This document shows, piece after piece, positions 8,882-17,003 of a stretch of 64,000 nt of DNA. Source of the DNA: Streptomyces sp. CB01635 (GTDB taxonomy: Bacteria; Actinomycetota; Actinomycetes; Streptomycetales; Streptomycetaceae). The translations under genes and the position numbers were made by a program. The stretch is from positions 267,460-331,459 of the forward strand of contig NZ_NNBL01000003.1 in assembly GCF_002803065.1 (NCBI RefSeq). Direction: 5' to 3'. The stretch's first letter is position 1. The number at the start of each line of letters is the position of its first letter. A model generated the notes under the pieces. That model saw nothing but the letters and a program-made list of their open reading frames with translations. It searched no databases and had not been told where the DNA came from.

Positions 8882-8918
8882 GTCAGGTTGCCTGACGACA
8901 TACGTCAGGTACCCTGAC
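8882..8918. promoter_or_regulatory. Twin palindromic operator between queD and marR-type gene
   Basis: Two 15-bp inverted repeats, GTCAGG-TTG-CCTGAC (8882-8896) and GTCAGG-TAC-CCTGAC (8904-8918), have identical arms and centres 22 bp apart, about two helical turns. A TTGCCT (8888-8893) and a TACCCT (8910-8915) 16 bp apart could form the plus-strand promoter inside them. The position between divergent genes suggests binding by the MarR-family protein. Confidence 0.75.
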
Positions 8919-8981
8919 ACGTGACGGGGTCGGAGGCAAGTGCCGTACGGGACGCCCACGACCCGTGAGGGAGAGGGAGCG

Positions 8982-9416
8982 ATGACCGGCACCGGACGTG
9001 ACCTGCCGCAACTCCTGGGCGAGGCCCGGCGCTGGTTCGAGGAGGGGCTGCTCGCCGCCCTGGCGGCGGAGGGGGTGCCGGCGGTCACGCCGCCCCAGGT
9101 GCAGCTCTTCGCCGCACTCGACCAGGGCGGCACCACCGTCTCCGAACTGGCCCGCCGGATGGGTGTCACCCGTCAGACCGTGCATCAGGCCGTGCACTCC
9201 CTCGTCGCCACCGGGCTCCTGGAGCAGGTGCCGGACCCCGCGTCGGCCCGCCGCCGGCTGATCCGCCGCACCGCGGAGGGGCGCCGGACCCACGACCGAG
9301 CCCGGCGCGCCCTCGACCGCCTTGAGGATCAACTCGCCGACCGCATCGGCAAGGACGTGGTCGCGGCGCTGCGGTCCGCGCTGGAACAGCCCTGGGGCGA
9401 GCCGCCCACCGGCTGA
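8982..9416 (+). CDS. MarR-family transcriptional regulator
   Basis: 144 residues. A winged helix-turn-helix spans about residues 35-105: TVSELARRMGVTRQTVHQAVHSLVATGLLEQV is the recognition region, followed by the wing with ASARRRLIRRT. Flanking helices would make the dimer. A GTG at 8940 is in frame, but ATG 8982 sits directly after a GAGGGAGAGGGAG ribosome-binding site and fits the family length. Divergent from queD, it probably represses queD and itself at the twin palindromes and is released by a flavonoid-like ligand (inference). Confidence 0.85.
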   Translation: MTGTGRDLPQLLGEARRWFEEGLLAALAAEGVPAVTPPQVQLFAALDQGGTTVSELARRMGVTRQTVHQAVHSLVATGLLEQVPDPASARRRLIRRTAEGRRTHDRARRALDRLEDQLADRIGKDVVAALRSALEQPWGEPPTG

Positions 9417-9471
9417 TCACGCGGGCCGCGCTCCCGGTATGCCGAACGCACGGCCGCCGGAGTCGGCTTCG

Positions 9472-9911
9472 CGTCCTGCGACGCGTGCAGGCCGTGCTCA
9501 GCCCGTCGTTGCTTGCGCACCACTCCTGGTATCCGGACCGGAACGGCGCGCCCGCCCACTGGCAGGCGTCGCCCTCGGTCTTTCCCTCCGGGGCGTACGC
9601 GAGGTAGCTCGTGGCGTTGTCCCTGTCGCCCCGCCCGCCGTACTTCGCCTGCTGCGGGTAAGCGGGATACCCGTCGCGCGTACGCGGCCGAGCCGTCCGC
9701 CCTCTTGCCCGCCCGCGGCGGCGGCGCCGGGTGCCCTGCCCGTCTCTGTCCGGTCCATCTGCGGTGGCAGCAGGTCGAAGCTGGTCGCTGCGTAACCGTC
9801 GGCGCAGTGGAAGACGCCCGGCATCGAGAGCGCGCTGGGGGAGCAGCCGGGCATCAACAGCGAATCGCCGGACAGTCCGAACCGAATCAACTCGGCTCGT
9901 GACCACGTCAC
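9472..9911 (-). pseudogene. Broken gene for an unrecognised protein
   Basis: Two minus-strand stretches with protein-like composition lie in different frames. Residues such as FGLSGDSLLMPGCSPSALSM and GVFHCADGYAATSFDLLPPQ run from about 9911 to 9746. After a frame change, YGGRGDRDNATSYLAYAPEG and EGDACQWAGAPFRSGYQEWC run from about 9675 to 9472. Cysteines and Trp/Tyr-rich segments suggest a secreted protein. Neither part has a credible start, and the rest of the frames is Arg-rich noise. I do not recognise the family. The 665 bp between the MarR gene and the fusion gene hold nothing else except the operator at 10030. Confidence 0.4.
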
Positions 9912-10029
9912 TTCGAGGTCGCGGTCGGGCGACGAGGCCGGCGGCCGCCCGGCAGGCGATTTGATCGATCATTCTCCATCTCTTGACGCGGGCTTCACAC
10001 GCAGGCAACATCCACCTTGCTCATCAAGC

Positions 10030-10042
10030 GATAAGCATTATC
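10030..10042. promoter_or_regulatory. GATAA-N3-TTATC palindrome upstream of the fusion gene
   Basis: GATAAGCATTATC is a perfect 5-bp inverted repeat with 3-bp spacing, 40 bp before the start codon at 10083, in an AT-rich patch. The same arms recur at 13178 before the IclR gene, making both candidate binding sites for that regulator. Confidence 0.75.
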
Positions 10043-10082
10043 ACACAATGAGAAACCCCCGGTGGGGGCGAGGAGGCCACGC

Positions 10083-11480
10083 ATGCGTGTCGGAGTGCTC
10101 GGACTGGGCGAGGCGGGAAGCCTGTATGCGACCGGCTTCCTGGAGAACGGCTGGTCGGTGACCGGATTCGACCCGGGGGACGTGCCCACGCCCGCGGGTG
10201 TGGAGCGGGCGGACACTGTCGAATCGTCCGTGCGCGACTGCGATCTGGTGCTCGGTCTGACCGGAGCCAGGGCCGCGCTGACGGTGGCCCGGGAAGCGGC
10301 CCCGTCTCTGGGGGCCGCCACGGTGTACGCGGACATGAACGCCGCCGCGCCCGGGTTGAAGGGGGAGATCGCGCAGGTTGTGAGCGCCTCGTCGAAGGCC
10401 GTGTTCGCGGATGTGTCGGTGATCGGCTCAGTGCCCACGTACCGGCATCGCACCGCGCTGGTGACCAGTGGTCCGGGTGCCACCGTGGTCGCCGACTATT
10501 TCGGCGCGATCGGGGCACCAGTGGAGGACCTGGGCGGGGAGCCGGGAGCGGCCTCGGCCCGCAAGCTGCTGCGCAGTGTGTTCATGAAGGGCCTGGGCGC
10601 GGTCATCACGCAGACCGTGGAGGCCGGCCGGTCGGCTGGTGACGAACTGTGGGTGCGCGGGCAGATCGCCGCCGAGCTCGCGGGCGGTGAGAGCACGCTG
10701 CAGCGTTTGTACGCAGGGACCGCCAAACACGGTGCGCGCCGGGCCTTCGAGGTGTCGGCCGCCGCGGACCTGATGGCCGACCTCGACCTCGACGCCGAAC
10801 TGACCCGCGCGATCAGTCACGTACACACCTTGGCCGCCCGCCCGGAAGGGTTGCGTGACGTGCCGCAGGTCACGGACGAACTTCTGGCCGCGCACCGGGA
10901 TGTGGCCACGGCGAACATCGGCGACGCGGTGGACCGCCTGGCCCTGCTCGACTCGGGGATCCGGCCGCTGTGGCCGGGGGCACGGGCGATCGGACGGGCC
11001 CTGACCGTGTGGACGCGGGCCGGCGACAACCGGGCCATCCACGAGGCCATCAAGATCGCGGCGCCCGGGGACTTCATCGTCGTCAACGGGGAAGGTGACA
11101 CCTCTCGTGCCCTGATCGGTGAACTGATCGCCGAGCGTGCCAAGGCACGTGGCGTGGTCGGCATGGTGCTGGACGGCGCGGCCCGCGACATCGATGTGCT
11201 CGCCGAGATCGGCTTTCCGGTGTGGGCCCGAGCAGTGACCCCCGCCGGGCCCTACAAGTTCGGCCCCGGGCACGTCAACGTGCCCGTTGCGCTCGGCGGG
11301 CTCGTGTGCCGGCCGGGTGACCTGGTCGTAGCGGACAGTGACGGAGTGGCCGTGGTCGCCTCTGACCAGGCAGAGTCGGTGCTTGCTGCCGCTCGTGCCG
11401 TCGAAGCGGACGAGGCCGGCCGCCGCGCGCAGATCCGCGCCACCGCGGGCAGCACCACCGGAACAGGAGACGCGTCGTGA
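10083..11480 (+). CDS. Fusion: NAD(P)-dependent beta-hydroxyacid dehydrogenase (DUF1932) and RraA-like aldolase
   Basis: 465 residues with two enzymes in one chain. Residues 1-160 form a Rossmann NAD-binding domain (VGVLGLGEAGS) of the 6-phosphogluconate/3-hydroxyisobutyrate dehydrogenase superfamily. A DUF1932-type helical domain runs from about 160 to 255 (ARKLLRSVFMKG holds the candidate catalytic Lys161). Residues about 268-440 are RraA-like, the fold of 4-hydroxy-4-methyl-2-oxoglutarate/oxaloacetate aldolases: GDFIVVNGEGD and VVGMVLDGAARD with the conserved Arg368-Asp369 pair. A plausible job is oxidation of a hydroxyacid followed by retro-aldol or decarboxylative cleavage. ATG 10083 follows an AGGAGG; an in-frame GTG at 10062 is less likely. 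It overlaps the TRAP permease gene by 4 bp. Confidence 0.85.
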   Translation: MRVGVLGLGEAGSLYATGFLENGWSVTGFDPGDVPTPAGVERADTVESSVRDCDLVLGLTGARAALTVAREAAPSLGAATVYADMNAAAPGLKGEIAQVVSASSKAVFADVSVIGSVPTYRHRTALVTSGPGATVVADYFGAIGAPVEDLGGEPGAASARKLLRSVFMKGLGAVITQTVEAGRSAGDELWVRGQIAAELAGGESTLQRLYAGTAKHGARRAFEVSAAADLMADLDLDAELTRAISHVHTLAARPEGLRDVPQVTDELLAAHRDVATANIGDAVDRLALLDSGIRPLWPGARAIGRALTVWTRAGDNRAIHEAIKIAAPGDFIVVNGEGDTSRALIGELIAERAKARGVVGMVLDGAARDIDVLAEIGFPVWARAVTPAGPYKFGPGHVNVPVALGGLVCRPGDLVVADSDGVAVVASDQAESVLAAARAVEADEAGRRAQIRATAGSTTGTGDAS

Positions 11481-12817
11481 TCGCCGTATGGGCGCTGGGC
11501 TGCTACATCGCGGCCATCCTCGTGTGGAACTCCGTGCTCAAGCGCAATATCGGTGAGGCGCTGGTCGTCGGATTCCTGGTCACGGGCATGTTCTCCGGCG
11601 GCGACATCGGGCACGTGCTGTGGACCAGCCTGGCCGAGGCGATGCAGGAAGAAGTGACCTTCGCCGCGCTCGCTTTCGTGTTCATGAGCTACGTGCTGGC
11701 GCGCACCCCGGTCCTCGACCATCTCCTGGACATTCTCAACTCGCTCCTCGGCCGCCTGCGCGGCGGCCCCATCTACACCTCGACCGTGGCGTCGGGCGTG
11801 TTCGGTGCCATCGCCCACGTCGGTGCGGCGGTCACCGCGGCCGTCGGCTCGGTGACCATCCCGTGGATGAAACGCTCGAACGTCAGCGGCGAACTCGCCG
11901 CCACCGTTGCGGCCGGCGGCGCGGGCATGGGCGTCACCTTCCCCTTCAGCTCCACCATGTTCATCCTCATGGGCTCCGCCGGCGTTGCCTCGGTGGTGTC
12001 CACCGACGACATCGTGCTCCCGCTCTTCATCGGCGGGCTGTGGTGTCTGGGCTACCGACTGATCGCCGCGTTCATCATGATCCGCCGCCACGGCATCCAA
12101 GCGGTGGACACCGGCGAACTCAAGCCGCTGCGCCGCACCCTGGGCGCGGGCTGGACCAGTCTGCTGCTGTTCGGCGGGATCGTGGTGCCGCTGCTGCTGA
12201 CCCGCGGGCCGGTCGCCGGTGCGCTGGGCCACCACGTCGACGGCGTGAAGATGTCCGACGCGATCAGCCTGATCACCTGGATACCCGTCCTGATGATCGC
12301 CATCGTGCTGCTGCTCGGCCGTCGCCATCTGCCGCGCACCGGACAGGGCTGGTGGGACCTGCTGGGCGGGGTGGCTCCGAAGTTCGGAGTCCTCGGCGTC
12401 ACCATCATCGCCGCGTTCGCCGCGGCCGGCGCACTGGGCGAACTCGGCCTGGCCGGGCAGCTGACCGACCTCCTGTCCGGGGTGGACGCGCCGTTGTGGG
12501 TCATGGCTCTGGTCGTCGGGCTTCTCGTCGTCGGCGTCGCGATTCCGCTGACGGCCAGCGCCACCATGGCCGCCATCGGCCCCGTCGCGGTCGCTGCGCT
12601 GACCGGCGCAGGTGTCTCCCCGGCCGCCGCCTGCGTCGCGGTCCTGATCTTCGCCTCGACCGAGGGTGCCTCGCCCCCGTCGGGAGCGCCCATCTACGTC
12701 GCGAGCGGTATCGCGGGCGTCGACCCGGCACGCACCTACATGCCCCTGCTCACCTACTACTGCATACCCATCCTGCTCATCGGCGCCGCCGTGGCCACCG
12801 GCGTCCTGCCCGTCTGA
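11477..12817 (+). CDS. TRAP-type large permease (DctM-like)
   Basis: 446 residues, very hydrophobic, about 12 membrane segments. It has the DctM/ion-transporter superfamily look: an internal repeat, GAIAHVGAAVTAAVGSVTIP and later GVAIPLTASATMAAIGPVAV, the intramembrane hairpin regions. GTG 11477 overlaps the fusion gene stop (GTGA), so the two are coupled and the transporter probably brings in the substrate of the fusion enzyme, most likely a carboxylate. No periplasmic-type binding protein (DctP) is adjacent, which is unusual for a TRAP system. Confidence 0.75.
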   Translation: MIAVWALGCYIAAILVWNSVLKRNIGEALVVGFLVTGMFSGGDIGHVLWTSLAEAMQEEVTFAALAFVFMSYVLARTPVLDHLLDILNSLLGRLRGGPIYTSTVASGVFGAIAHVGAAVTAAVGSVTIPWMKRSNVSGELAATVAAGGAGMGVTFPFSSTMFILMGSAGVASVVSTDDIVLPLFIGGLWCLGYRLIAAFIMIRRHGIQAVDTGELKPLRRTLGAGWTSLLLFGGIVVPLLLTRGPVAGALGHHVDGVKMSDAISLITWIPVLMIAIVLLLGRRHLPRTGQGWWDLLGGVAPKFGVLGVTIIAAFAAAGALGELGLAGQLTDLLSGVDAPLWVMALVVGLLVVGVAIPLTASATMAAIGPVAVAALTGAGVSPAAACVAVLIFASTEGASPPSGAPIYVASGIAGVDPARTYMPLLTYYCIPILLIGAAVATGVLPV

Positions 12818-12830
12818 ACCGGAGGCCACC

Positions 12831-13109
12831 ATGCCCATCCGATCGCTCCACATCCTCTTCCGCGTCAGCGTCATCGGCTTCCTGGCCGGTGGAGCCGTCA
12901 TCGTCCTGGGCCAGCTCCTTGGCATCGCCCTGGGCAACGCCGACTGGGTTGCCGCCGTGGAGGAGCACGCCGGACCGCCCACGTTCATCGTCGCCGGGGT
13001 CAGCGGACTGATCGCCTTCGTCCTCTCGTACCTGAAAACGGAGGACTTGCCGACGGCGCCTGCAGACCCCCGTGACCTGCAGCCCGCGACAGGTCATGGA
13101 CCGCGATAG
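12831..13109 (+). CDS. Small two-helix membrane protein, TRAP partner candidate
   Basis: 92 residues with two membrane helices (about 8-32 and 50-66) and a short charged tail. ATG 12831 has a good GGAGG 5 bp upstream and begins 13 bp after the permease. It is too short for a four-helix DctQ subunit but sits in the place where one is expected. I do not recognise it by sequence; a role as a reduced small subunit is inference from position. Confidence 0.6.
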   Translation: MPIRSLHILFRVSVIGFLAGGAVIVLGQLLGIALGNADWVAAVEEHAGPPTFIVAGVSGLIAFVLSYLKTEDLPTAPADPRDLQPATGHGPR

Positions 13110-13177
13110 GTGAGCCGCCCGCCACGTCGTGACAGGGAACGGCGGGGGCGACCCTTCGTACCGCCATCGGCCAGTCT

Positions 13178-13190
13178 GATAACACTTATC
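13178..13190. promoter_or_regulatory. GATAA-N3-TTATC palindrome upstream of the IclR gene
   Basis: GATAACACTTATC, 50 bp before ATG 13241, has the same 5-bp arms and 3-bp spacer length as the site at 10030. It is the probable autoregulatory operator of the IclR protein. Confidence 0.75.
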
Positions 13191-13240
13191 GGACGACGGC
13201 ACACCGGGTGCCGTGCCGGCTACCCAGGAGCCCACCACCC

Positions 13241-13993
13241 ATGGCCACCACCTCCGCCAATCCGATGCGCTCGGTCGACCGGGCCTTCGATGTGCTGGGA
13301 GTCCTGGAGGACGCCCGTCACCCGCTGCGCCTGAGCGAACTTGCCCGCCGCGCGGAGCTGCACGTGGCCACCGCCCAACGCATCCTCAACGTCCTGGTCG
13401 ACCGCGGGTACGCGGCCAAGGAGGAATCCGGCTACGTGGCCGGCCCCGCCGCCGTCGCCACCGCCCACGCCTTCCTGGTCAACAACCGACTCAGCCCGGT
13501 GGCCCTGCCCGTCCTGCAGGAACTGGCCGCCACCACCGGACTCACCCCGACCCTGTTCGTCCGGGTCGGCTCCGCCCGGGTGCCGATCGCCCGCGTCGAA
13601 GGCCGCAACCCGCTGCGCTACCAACTGCCCATCGGAGACAAGCTGCCCCTGCATCTGGGCGCCGGAAAGGCGCTCCTGGCCTGGTTGCCCGAGGACGAAC
13701 AAGCAGTCGTCGTCGCCGCCGCGACGCCCTTCAGCCGGGCCTCCGGCCAGCAGGTCACCGCCGAGGAACTCGTCGCCGAACTGCGCCGCGTCCACGACGA
13801 CGGCTACGCCCTCGCCCAGGGGGAACGCGTCCTGGACGTCACCTCCGTCAGTGCCCCCATCCTCAAGGGCGACACGCTGCTGGGCGCCCTCAGCATCGTC
13901 GGCCCCAGCAGTGACCTGCCCGAGAGCGATCACCCGCGCATCATCACCGAAGTCCGCCACGCGGCGGAGGCCGTCGCCGCCCGCTGCCCCTGA
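13241..13993 (+). CDS. IclR-family transcriptional regulator
   Basis: 250 residues. An N-terminal winged helix-turn-helix (about 5-65: RSVDRAFDVLGVLED, then LRLSELARRAELHVATAQRI) precedes an IclR effector domain (about 80-250, LHLGAGKALLAWLPEDE and the C-terminal LGALSIVGPSSDLPESDHPR). The ATG at 13241 is preceded by AGGAG; an in-frame start at 13208 is weaker. It sits between the permease operon and the cyclase gene. The identical palindromes before the fusion gene and before itself suggest it controls both transcripts and responds to the substrate or a pathway intermediate. Confidence 0.85.
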   Translation: MATTSANPMRSVDRAFDVLGVLEDARHPLRLSELARRAELHVATAQRILNVLVDRGYAAKEESGYVAGPAAVATAHAFLVNNRLSPVALPVLQELAATTGLTPTLFVRVGSARVPIARVEGRNPLRYQLPIGDKLPLHLGAGKALLAWLPEDEQAVVVAAATPFSRASGQQVTAEELVAELRRVHDDGYALAQGERVLDVTSVSAPILKGDTLLGALSIVGPSSDLPESDHPRIITEVRHAAEAVAARCP

Positions 13994-14008
13994 CCGAAAG
14001 CCGCATCC

Positions 14009-14986
14009 GTGCCGCTGCCCCCGCAGACCCACGAGGACCTCCTCCACCGCACCGACGCACCCCCCGGATCCAGTTGGCATCTCTTCGCCGACCAGCCCGA
14101 ACGCGGCATGGCCAACTTCGCGGGCCCACCGCAGATCCGGCGTGCCACCCAGTGCGTACGCGACGGACGTGCGCTCAACCTCGACTATCCTCTGGACGCC
14201 TTCGACCCACCCATGGCCCAGGCGCGCGGCATCCCCCACCACCACATCACCGCCAAGCATGACGAGGCCCGCGACGACGTCCTGGACAACTTCCACCTTC
14301 AGGCAAGCACCCAGATCGATGGACTGCGCCACCGCCGCGCCTCCGGGCACGGCTTCTACAACGGAGTACCCGACCACGAGATCGCCCCGCGCAGCCCGCG
14401 CCTGGGAGTCCAGCTGTGGGCCGAGACACCCCTGGCCGGACGTGGCCTCCTCATCGACATCGAGGGCCTGTTCCGCGAGCGCGGCACCCCGCTCGACCAC
14501 GCCACCGGCCCCGCCCTCACAGCGGCATTGCTCGACGAGGCACTCGATGCGCAGGGCTGCACGGTCGAGGACGGCGACCTTGTCCTCGTCCACACCGGCT
14601 GGGCGCACTGGTACCTCACCACAGACCCTGCCACCCGCGCCGAGACACGAGCCGCCAGACGAGCCACCGGCTTCGCTCAGTCCCGCGCCTTCGCCGCCTG
14701 GTGCTGGGACCACCGGATCGCCCTGATGGCTACCGACACCTTCGCCGTCGAAGTCCTGCCCGTGCTGCCGGAGAGCGACTACCTGGAGAGCGCACCCGAG
14801 GACGCCGGGATGATGCACCAGGAACTGATTGCCAAACTCGGCCTTCCCCTGGGCGAGTTGTGGAACCTGACCGGCCTGGCCGCCGACTGCCGGGCCACCG
14901 GCCGCTGGGACAGCCTGCTCACCGTGAAGCCACTCCACCTCACCGGCGGCGTCGGTTCCCCCGCCAATGCCACGGCGCTGCGCTGA
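14009..14986 (+). CDS. Cyclase-family (kynurenine formamidase-like) hydrolase, divergent
   Basis: 325 residues resembling the PF04199 cyclase family of metal-dependent hydrolases. Supporting segments are STQIDGLRH (100-108), GHGFYNG, GLLIDIEG, and GDLVLVHTGWAHWY, where a His/Trp pair follows a Thr-Gly as in the family. The usual H-x-G-T-H-x-D metal motif appears as Q-A-S-T-Q-I-D, so two expected histidines are replaced, a known feature of a divergent subgroup. GTG 14009 lies 15 bp after the IclR stop, so cotranscription is likely and the enzyme probably belongs to the same catabolic unit, perhaps opening a lactone or amide. Confidence 0.7.
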   Translation: MPLPPQTHEDLLHRTDAPPGSSWHLFADQPERGMANFAGPPQIRRATQCVRDGRALNLDYPLDAFDPPMAQARGIPHHHITAKHDEARDDVLDNFHLQASTQIDGLRHRRASGHGFYNGVPDHEIAPRSPRLGVQLWAETPLAGRGLLIDIEGLFRERGTPLDHATGPALTAALLDEALDAQGCTVEDGDLVLVHTGWAHWYLTTDPATRAETRAARRATGFAQSRAFAAWCWDHRIALMATDTFAVEVLPVLPESDYLESAPEDAGMMHQELIAKLGLPLGELWNLTGLAADCRATGRWDSLLTVKPLHLTGGVGSPANATALR

Positions 14987-15059
14987 TGGTGGAGCAGGCG
15001 GCGGCCATCGCACCTGAGTGGGCGCCTTAGGCGTGAACGCGGGTCTGCCCACCAGCGGT

Positions 15060-15099
15060 AATGGGCGACGTGGAGTCGTTTGCGTCCACGTCGCCCATT
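15060..15099. terminator. Perfect 15-bp stem after the cyclase gene
   Basis: Arms 15060-15074 and 15085-15099 are exact reverse complements around a 10-nt loop, 73 bp past the stop at 14986. No T run follows. It likely ends the IclR-cyclase transcript. Confidence 0.7.
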
Positions 15100-15748
15100 G
15101 ACGAGCGTCCGGGGTTGATATTCCCGTGGTCTGCACCGCACTGCAGCTGGGCCCCAGGCCGTCGAGCCCTGCCGGCGGAGGGCTCGCGCATGCCGGAGCC
15201 GCGCACGTAACCTCCGTACAGGTGTGCCGAGTTGGGCCGGCGGATCGACGTCACAACGCTGACGGTCGAGGCGCTCGTGCCGCCGAACAGCCGGGCCGAA
15301 GGCCAACTCCCCGACGGCGAAGAGTCGTTCGAAGGCGCGAAGCGCATGGCCTGCCCCCTACGGAGACGGTGGGGCGATCTGGACCGCCGATCCGGGGCGG
15401 GGGCAAAGATGGTGCCCGCCGGGCGCTGAATCGAGCGACTCGAGGCGCCGGGGGTGTCCGCCTTCACCTGCGCGGGATTGCGCCGCCCCTGAGTCCGCCC
15501 CCGCCCCGTAGGTTCGGTGACAGCCATCCCGCTCCTCGCCCCGCGTTCCCTCGCCGACCGCCCGCGCGGCCTGACGTGACTCTGCCGTCAGGCGGGAGGG
15601 GCACCTTCGGACGGGGGCGGCTGTGCCGCACGGGCCCGCGCACTGCGGTCGATCTTGGTCTTGCTCAGGAATGCTGACCCTTGAGGTCTGGCGGGGCATC
15701 GCCCGGCTAGCGGCTGTGGCAAAACCTGACGGAGCGACGACCACATGA
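15100..15748. other. Long intergenic stretch with possible gene remnants
   Basis: About 650 bp with no intact gene. A plus-strand frame at about 15217-15350 (RRIDVTTLTVEALVPPNSRA, EGQLPDGEESFEGAKRMA) has strongly GC-biased third positions and looks like a fragment of real coding sequence, closed upstream by TAA near 15209 and without a start. The minus strand also stays open but is Arg/Ser/Pro-rich. I recognise no family. Confidence 0.35.
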
Positions 15749-15774
15749 AACCAGGTTAAGAATTTAACCTGGTT
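15749..15774. promoter_or_regulatory. AT-rich 26-bp palindrome upstream of the NmrA-like gene
   Basis: AACCAGGTTAA (15749-15759) and TTAACCTGGTT (15764-15774) are exact reverse complements around GAAT. Its low GC content stands out from the surroundings. It lies 100 bp before GTG 15875 and looks like an operator for a dimeric repressor rather than a terminator. Confidence 0.6.
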
Positions 15775-15874
15775 GCGTTAATCTCGACGGAAAGACGGCA
15801 CCTGACCTCGCCCTCGATGTGATGCTCTTTCTGCGCCATGGCGGGGTAGGTCAGACAGAAGTTCGGGAGTCCTG

Positions 15875-16783
15875 GTGACCAGCAGTGCACAACAGACGTA
15901 CAACGAGCCGGGCACGATGCAACCCGTCCTGGTGACGGGAGCCACTGGCCGAATCGGGCGCGCGGTGATCGCCGAGCTCTTGGCTGCAGGTGTGCCGGTA
16001 CGCGCGCTCACGCGCAACCCTGCGGCAGCCGGGCTGCCGGGACATGTCGAGGTCGTGGCGGGCGACTTCACCGAGCCCGAGTCGCTCGACCCCGCGCTGC
16101 AGGGCGTGCGCTCGGTGTTCCTCCTGTGGACCGCGCCTCCTGCCACCGCTGAGGCCGTCATCGAGCGGCTCGCGTCGCGGGCGCGGAGGGTCGTCTTTCT
16201 CTCCTCGCCACACCGGACCGACCACCCCTTCTTCCAGCAGCCGAACCCCATGGCTCGCATGCACGCCGAGATCGAGCGCCTGATCACGGCCGCCGGACTC
16301 GAGTCGACGTTCATCCGGCCCGGGATGTTCACCTCGAACGCGCGGTTGTGGTGGGCGCCCACGATCCGTGACGGCGGCGTCGTCCGGTGGCCGTACGGCG
16401 CGGCCGAGACCGCACCGATCGACGAGCGCGACCTCGCGGCCGTGGCGGCACGCACCCTCTACGAGGAAGGGCACGCCGGCGGTGACTACGTCCTCACCGG
16501 CCCCGAGTCGCTGAGCCAGGCGGAGCAAGTGGGCGTGATCGGGAGCGTCCTCGGCCAGCAGATCCCGTTCGAGGAGCTCTCGCCCGAAGAGTTCCGGCGT
16601 GCGACGGAAGACATCTGGCCGGGTCCGGTCGTGGAGATGCTGCTCGATGCATGGGGTGCGACGATCGGACGCCCGGCGTATGTGACTTCGACTGTGGCCG
16701 ACGTCCTCGGAGTTCCGGCACGGACGTTTCGTCAGTGGGTCTCCGATCACGCCGACGCGTTTCGGGAACGCCCGGCCGAGTAG
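15875..16783 (+). CDS. NmrA-like NAD(P)-binding protein (atypical SDR)
   Basis: 302 residues. LVTGATGRIGRAVI (about 18-31) is the Gly-rich nucleotide-binding motif of atypical short-chain dehydrogenases. ALTRNP follows at the end of beta-2, the FLLWTAPP strand comes next, and RPGMFTSNA and DYVLTGPES are typical of the NmrA/HSCARG group, which act as redox sensors or quinone/isoflavone reductase-like enzymes. No Tyr-x3-Lys pair is evident. GTG 15875 has a GGGAG upstream; ATG 15917 is the alternative start. The gene stands alone behind the 15749 palindrome. Confidence 0.8.
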   Translation: MTSSAQQTYNEPGTMQPVLVTGATGRIGRAVIAELLAAGVPVRALTRNPAAAGLPGHVEVVAGDFTEPESLDPALQGVRSVFLLWTAPPATAEAVIERLASRARRVVFLSSPHRTDHPFFQQPNPMARMHAEIERLITAAGLESTFIRPGMFTSNARLWWAPTIRDGGVVRWPYGAAETAPIDERDLAAVAARTLYEEGHAGGDYVLTGPESLSQAEQVGVIGSVLGQQIPFEELSPEEFRRATEDIWPGPVVEMLLDAWGATIGRPAYVTSTVADVLGVPARTFRQWVSDHADAFRERPAE

Positions 16784-17003
16784 CCGATCAAAGCCCGCCA
16801 GGCTCGGGCGTGGTGCGGGGTGACGCGAGCATCGCCGTGATCGCGTTCTTGGGACATCGAAGACCCTCCTGTCTGGTCCTGCGGCCCTGCTCCTGCGGCC
16901 GCTGGAACGCCCGGCACAGGGCACCTCGGCTCAGAAGGGCCGCGCCGGGGCGCTACGCCCGATGCCGGCCGCGCGGATCTCGATGCCGGGTGGGCCTCTG
17001 CTC

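Noticed and set aside
11252..12988. 578-residue minus-strand frame over the TRAP permease
   Set aside because: Asp/His/Gln/Gly-rich shadow of a hydrophobic protein; no domain.
15126..15677. 183-residue plus-strand frame in the 15 kb gap
   Set aside because: Pro/Arg/Gly-rich with no motif or ribosome-binding site; only a short stretch in another frame looks coding-like.
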